Of a stretch of DNA of 6,292 nucleotides, positions 5,197 to 6,292 are shown one piece after another. A program made the translations under genes and the position numbers. Under the pieces are notes generated by a model, which did no database searches, had not been told where the DNA came from, and was given only the letters and a program-made list of their open reading frames with translations. Each line of letters begins with the position of its first letter. The first letter of the stretch is position 1. The stretch spans positions 1-6,292 of the forward strand of contig JAOZRC010000333.1 of NCBI GenBank assembly GCA_029940345.1, read 5' to 3'. Origin of the DNA: Desulfobacterales bacterium (lineage in GTDB: Bacteria > Desulfobacterota > Desulfobacteria > Desulfobacterales > JAUCGF01).

Positions 5197-5361
5197 CAGT
5201 GTGTGTAATTCACAACTGTCGGTTGTGGTGCTGATGAAGGCTGGGTTGAGGAACGAAACCCAGATAAAGGGTGTGATATAGTTATTAAAAATGCTGGGTT
5301 TCGTTCCTCGATCCAGCCTACAAGTCACGGTCTGACCGACGGTCGTGAATTTCACACATTG
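5197..5361. repeat. 165-bp compound imperfect inverted repeat
   Basis: The outer arms, 5197-5223 and 5335-5361, match in reverse complement at 23 of 27 bases. The inner arms, 5238-5263 and 5294-5319, match at 24 of 26 and share CTGGGTTTCGTTCCTC exactly. The centre is a 30-base AT-rich loop. The inner arms resemble the widespread intergenic GGGTTTCGTTCCTCAACCCA repeat type, recalled and not searched. Each outer arm also contains its own small hairpin (CACAAC/GTTGTG at 5211-5227 and TCACG/CGTGA at 5325-5348). No gene or clear target duplication is seen; a non-autonomous mobile palindrome is possible. Confidence 0.7.
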
Positions 5362-5377
5362 TTATACTCGCGAAGGC

Positions 5378-5452
5378 CATAATTGGTGATTTTATAATTG
5401 ATCAATACCTTAATTCATAGGTGTAAGGCATATTTCAAAATCACCAATTATG
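5378..5452. repeat. Perfect 16-bp inverted repeat with 43-base loop
   Basis: CATAATTGGTGATTTT at 5378-5393 is the exact reverse complement of AAAATCACCAATTATG at 5437-5452. The loop contains a further CCTTA/TAAGG hairpin at 5408-5428. It lies 16 bases after the larger compound palindrome and ends exactly on the ATG of the partial HNH-start copy at 5450. It has no T-tract, so it is not a terminator; its role is unknown. Confidence 0.75.
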
Positions 5453-5477
5453 ACCGTGCCAAGTATAGTTTTGAATG
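5450..5477 (+). pseudogene. Partial copy of the HNH gene 5' end
   Basis: This stretch matches the first 28 bases of the HNH endonuclease gene (5654-5681) at 23 positions, including 15 identical bases GTATAGTTTTGAATG. Both begin with ATG at the same distance from the shared string, so both would encode M-x4-IVLN. The frame here continues only 31 codons to a TAA at 5543-5545 and shows no further HNH-like sequence. It is probably a decayed duplicate or recombination remnant, but a chance match cannot be excluded. Confidence 0.3.
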
Positions 5478-5515
5478 CGGGCCATGATCATCGTCGGTCC
5501 AATCTACTAAAATTA

Positions 5516-5580
5516 TATCTCGCGAATGTGCAAAAACAAACATAAATCCATACCTTTGCGTGCTTTGCACCCTTGCGATA
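5516..5580. repeat. Degenerate palindrome (TTTGCG-type)
   Basis: GTGCAAA at 5528-5534 pairs with TTTGCAC at 5564-5570, and the outer TATCTCGCGAA/TTGCGATA segments extend the match with gaps. The right half, with CCTTTGCGTGCTTTGCAC then CCTTGCG, resembles repetitive intergenic TTTGCG palindromes found in several phyla. That resemblance is from memory. Confidence 0.3.
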
Positions 5581-5653
5581 GTAGAAACAATGCCCCAAAC
5601 GATGATTAACTTCTAACTTTCCAAATTTATAATTTTAAAGGAAACTTCTTTCA

Positions 5654-6159
5654 ATGAACGCTTCATGTATAGTTTTGAATGGCGATTATTCATTTCTCGG
5701 CACGATTTGCTGGAAAAGAGCCGTTAATCTGGTTATCGCCCAAAAGTAACGGTTTTAAAATACTCGGATCAGGTCGTACGATGTGTTGAAAAAGTGTTTA
5801 AAGTACCAGCCGTTGTTGTTTTGTTAAAAATCGTTCGTATGGTTTACCGGAGCAAAGTTCCTTTTAGCAAGAAAAACGTCTTGGTCCGTGACCGGCACAG
5901 ATGCGTGTATTGTGGTTTTCAAGGTAAAAACCTGACGCTTGACCATGTAAGGCCATTGTCCAAAGGCGGTAAAACCGATTTTGACAACTGCGTTGCCTGC
6001 TGCAAACCCTGCAACACCAAGAAAGGCTCCAGGACACTCACCGAGGCGAAAATGCATCTGAGAAAGCGTCCGTTTCAACCAACCATTTCTGAATTTATGC
6101 GTCTGAAATTAAAAAGTTCGGGAATATATGAGTACCTTATCGAATTGGGGATTTGTTAG
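5654..6159 (+). pseudogene. HNH endonuclease gene interrupted by a -1 frameshift
   Basis: Two frames together make one HNH-family protein of about 168 residues. The first, from ATG 5654 (AAAGGAA at 5637-5643 upstream), gives MNASCIVLNGDYSFLGTICW then KRAVNLVIAQK and stops at TAA 5747-5749. The second, continuing from AAA 5743, gives VTVLKYSDQVVRCVEKVFKV and runs to TAG 6159. The IVLN start, WKRAV, VLKYSD and VRMVYRSKVPFSKKNV match the expected continuous family order. The nuclease core is intact: Cys-x2-Cys in CVYCG, LDHV with the catalytic His, FDN, and Cys-x2-Cys in CKPC. The frames can be joined only within 5728-5746; one lost A in AAAA (5742-5745) is simplest. It may be a true pseudogene, a sequencing error or, less likely, programmed shifting at A-AAG. 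The 3' frame alone could start at GTG 5794. Confidence 0.85.
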
Positions 6160-6182
6160 AAGGCTGATTGGGAATATAGTAT

Positions 6183-6258
6183 TCCGATTTTGGTTTTTCA
6201 ATAAAACGCCCGCAAGCTGAAGCTCGCATTCCGCTATTATAGAAAAACCAAAATCGGA
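6183..6258. repeat. 17-bp inverted repeat enclosing palindromic repeat copy 2
   Basis: Bases 6183-6199 are the exact reverse complement of 6242-6258 (core CCGATTTTGGTTTTTC). The 42-base loop holds the GCAAGCTGAAGCTCGC repeat. A small hairpin, GGAATA-TAG-TATTCC at 6171-6185, abuts the left arm. The whole lies between the HNH gene and the next start codon and could form a cruciform or a long RNA hairpin. It has no T-tract after the right arm. Confidence 0.75.
6212..6238 (+). repeat. Palindromic repeat, copy 2
   Basis: The core GCAAGCTGAAGCTCGC and the 11-base tail match the copy at 222-248 at about 24 of 27 positions, in the same orientation relative to the following gene. One arm substitution (T to C) turns an A-T pair into a mismatch. 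Like copy 1, it lies shortly before a start codon, here 48 bases before ATG 6287. Confidence 0.6.
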
Positions 6259-6286
6259 TCAGAATAACTCATAAAAAAAGGAGAGC

Positions 6287-6292
6287 ATGATA
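6287..6292 (+). CDS. First codons of a gene continuing to the right
   Basis: AAAAAAAGGAGAG ends three to four bases before ATG 6287, a strong Shine-Dalgarno sequence with slightly short spacing. Only Met-Ile is visible, so nothing can be said of function. The strength of the ribosome site is the sole support for a start here; the true start might lie a few codons further on. Confidence 0.5.

Noticed and set aside
5158..5355. 65-codon minus-strand open frame
   Set aside because: It lies almost entirely inside the compound inverted repeat, which explains the open frame better than coding does.
5197..5590. CRISPR array in the repeat-rich region
   Set aside because: The repeats are inverted, of different families and not evenly spaced; there are no direct repeats with regular spacers.

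Overview
The window looks like a piece of an anaerobic Gram-negative bacterial chromosome, most plausibly a sulfate reducer or relative in the Desulfobacterota. That placement is inference. It rests on a tungstate-type ABC transporter, an ECF sigma/anti-sigma pair followed by secreted envelope proteins, moderate GC, and many intergenic palindromes. No rRNA, tRNA, CRISPR array, transposase or phage gene was seen. All confidently called genes lie on the + strand.

Layout. Bases 1-254 hold no supportable gene. They contain a degenerate palindrome, a clear rho-independent terminator (160-209) and a palindromic repeat that recurs at the other end of the window. Then come tupB (255-950, membrane permease) and tupC (947-1972, ATPase with a C-terminal oxyanion-binding-like extension), overlapping by 4 bases. 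The substrate-binding protein TupA is not in view. A small TPR protein follows (2038-2577).

Bases 2574-4694 form an envelope-stress-like cassette: an ECF sigma factor, a zinc-finger membrane anti-sigma factor, a secreted protein of about 155 aa, and a secreted His/Trp-rich glycine-zipper protein. Two near-identical promoter-like boxes (TGAA..T, 16-base spacer, TCTAA) sit in front of the sigma gene and in front of the last gene. This suggests that the sigma factor autoregulates and also drives the last gene.

Bases 4695-5653 have no large gene but are not empty. A nearly ideal housekeeping promoter (4833-4861) and a very strong terminator (5071-5114) bracket a transcript of about 245 nt. That transcript could be a small RNA or could encode a 44-aa protein (4912-5046). 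Downstream are several inverted repeats, including a 165-bp compound palindrome.

Bases 5654-6159 are an HNH endonuclease gene broken by a -1 frameshift at a short A-run. A second, partial copy of its first 28 bases lies about 200 bp upstream. The window ends with a long inverted repeat that holds the second copy of the tupB-upstream repeat, then a Shine-Dalgarno site and the first two codons of a gene that continues outside.

Limits: everything is read by eye. Family assignments rest on motifs and remembered family consensus, with no database search. The repeats were aligned by hand.
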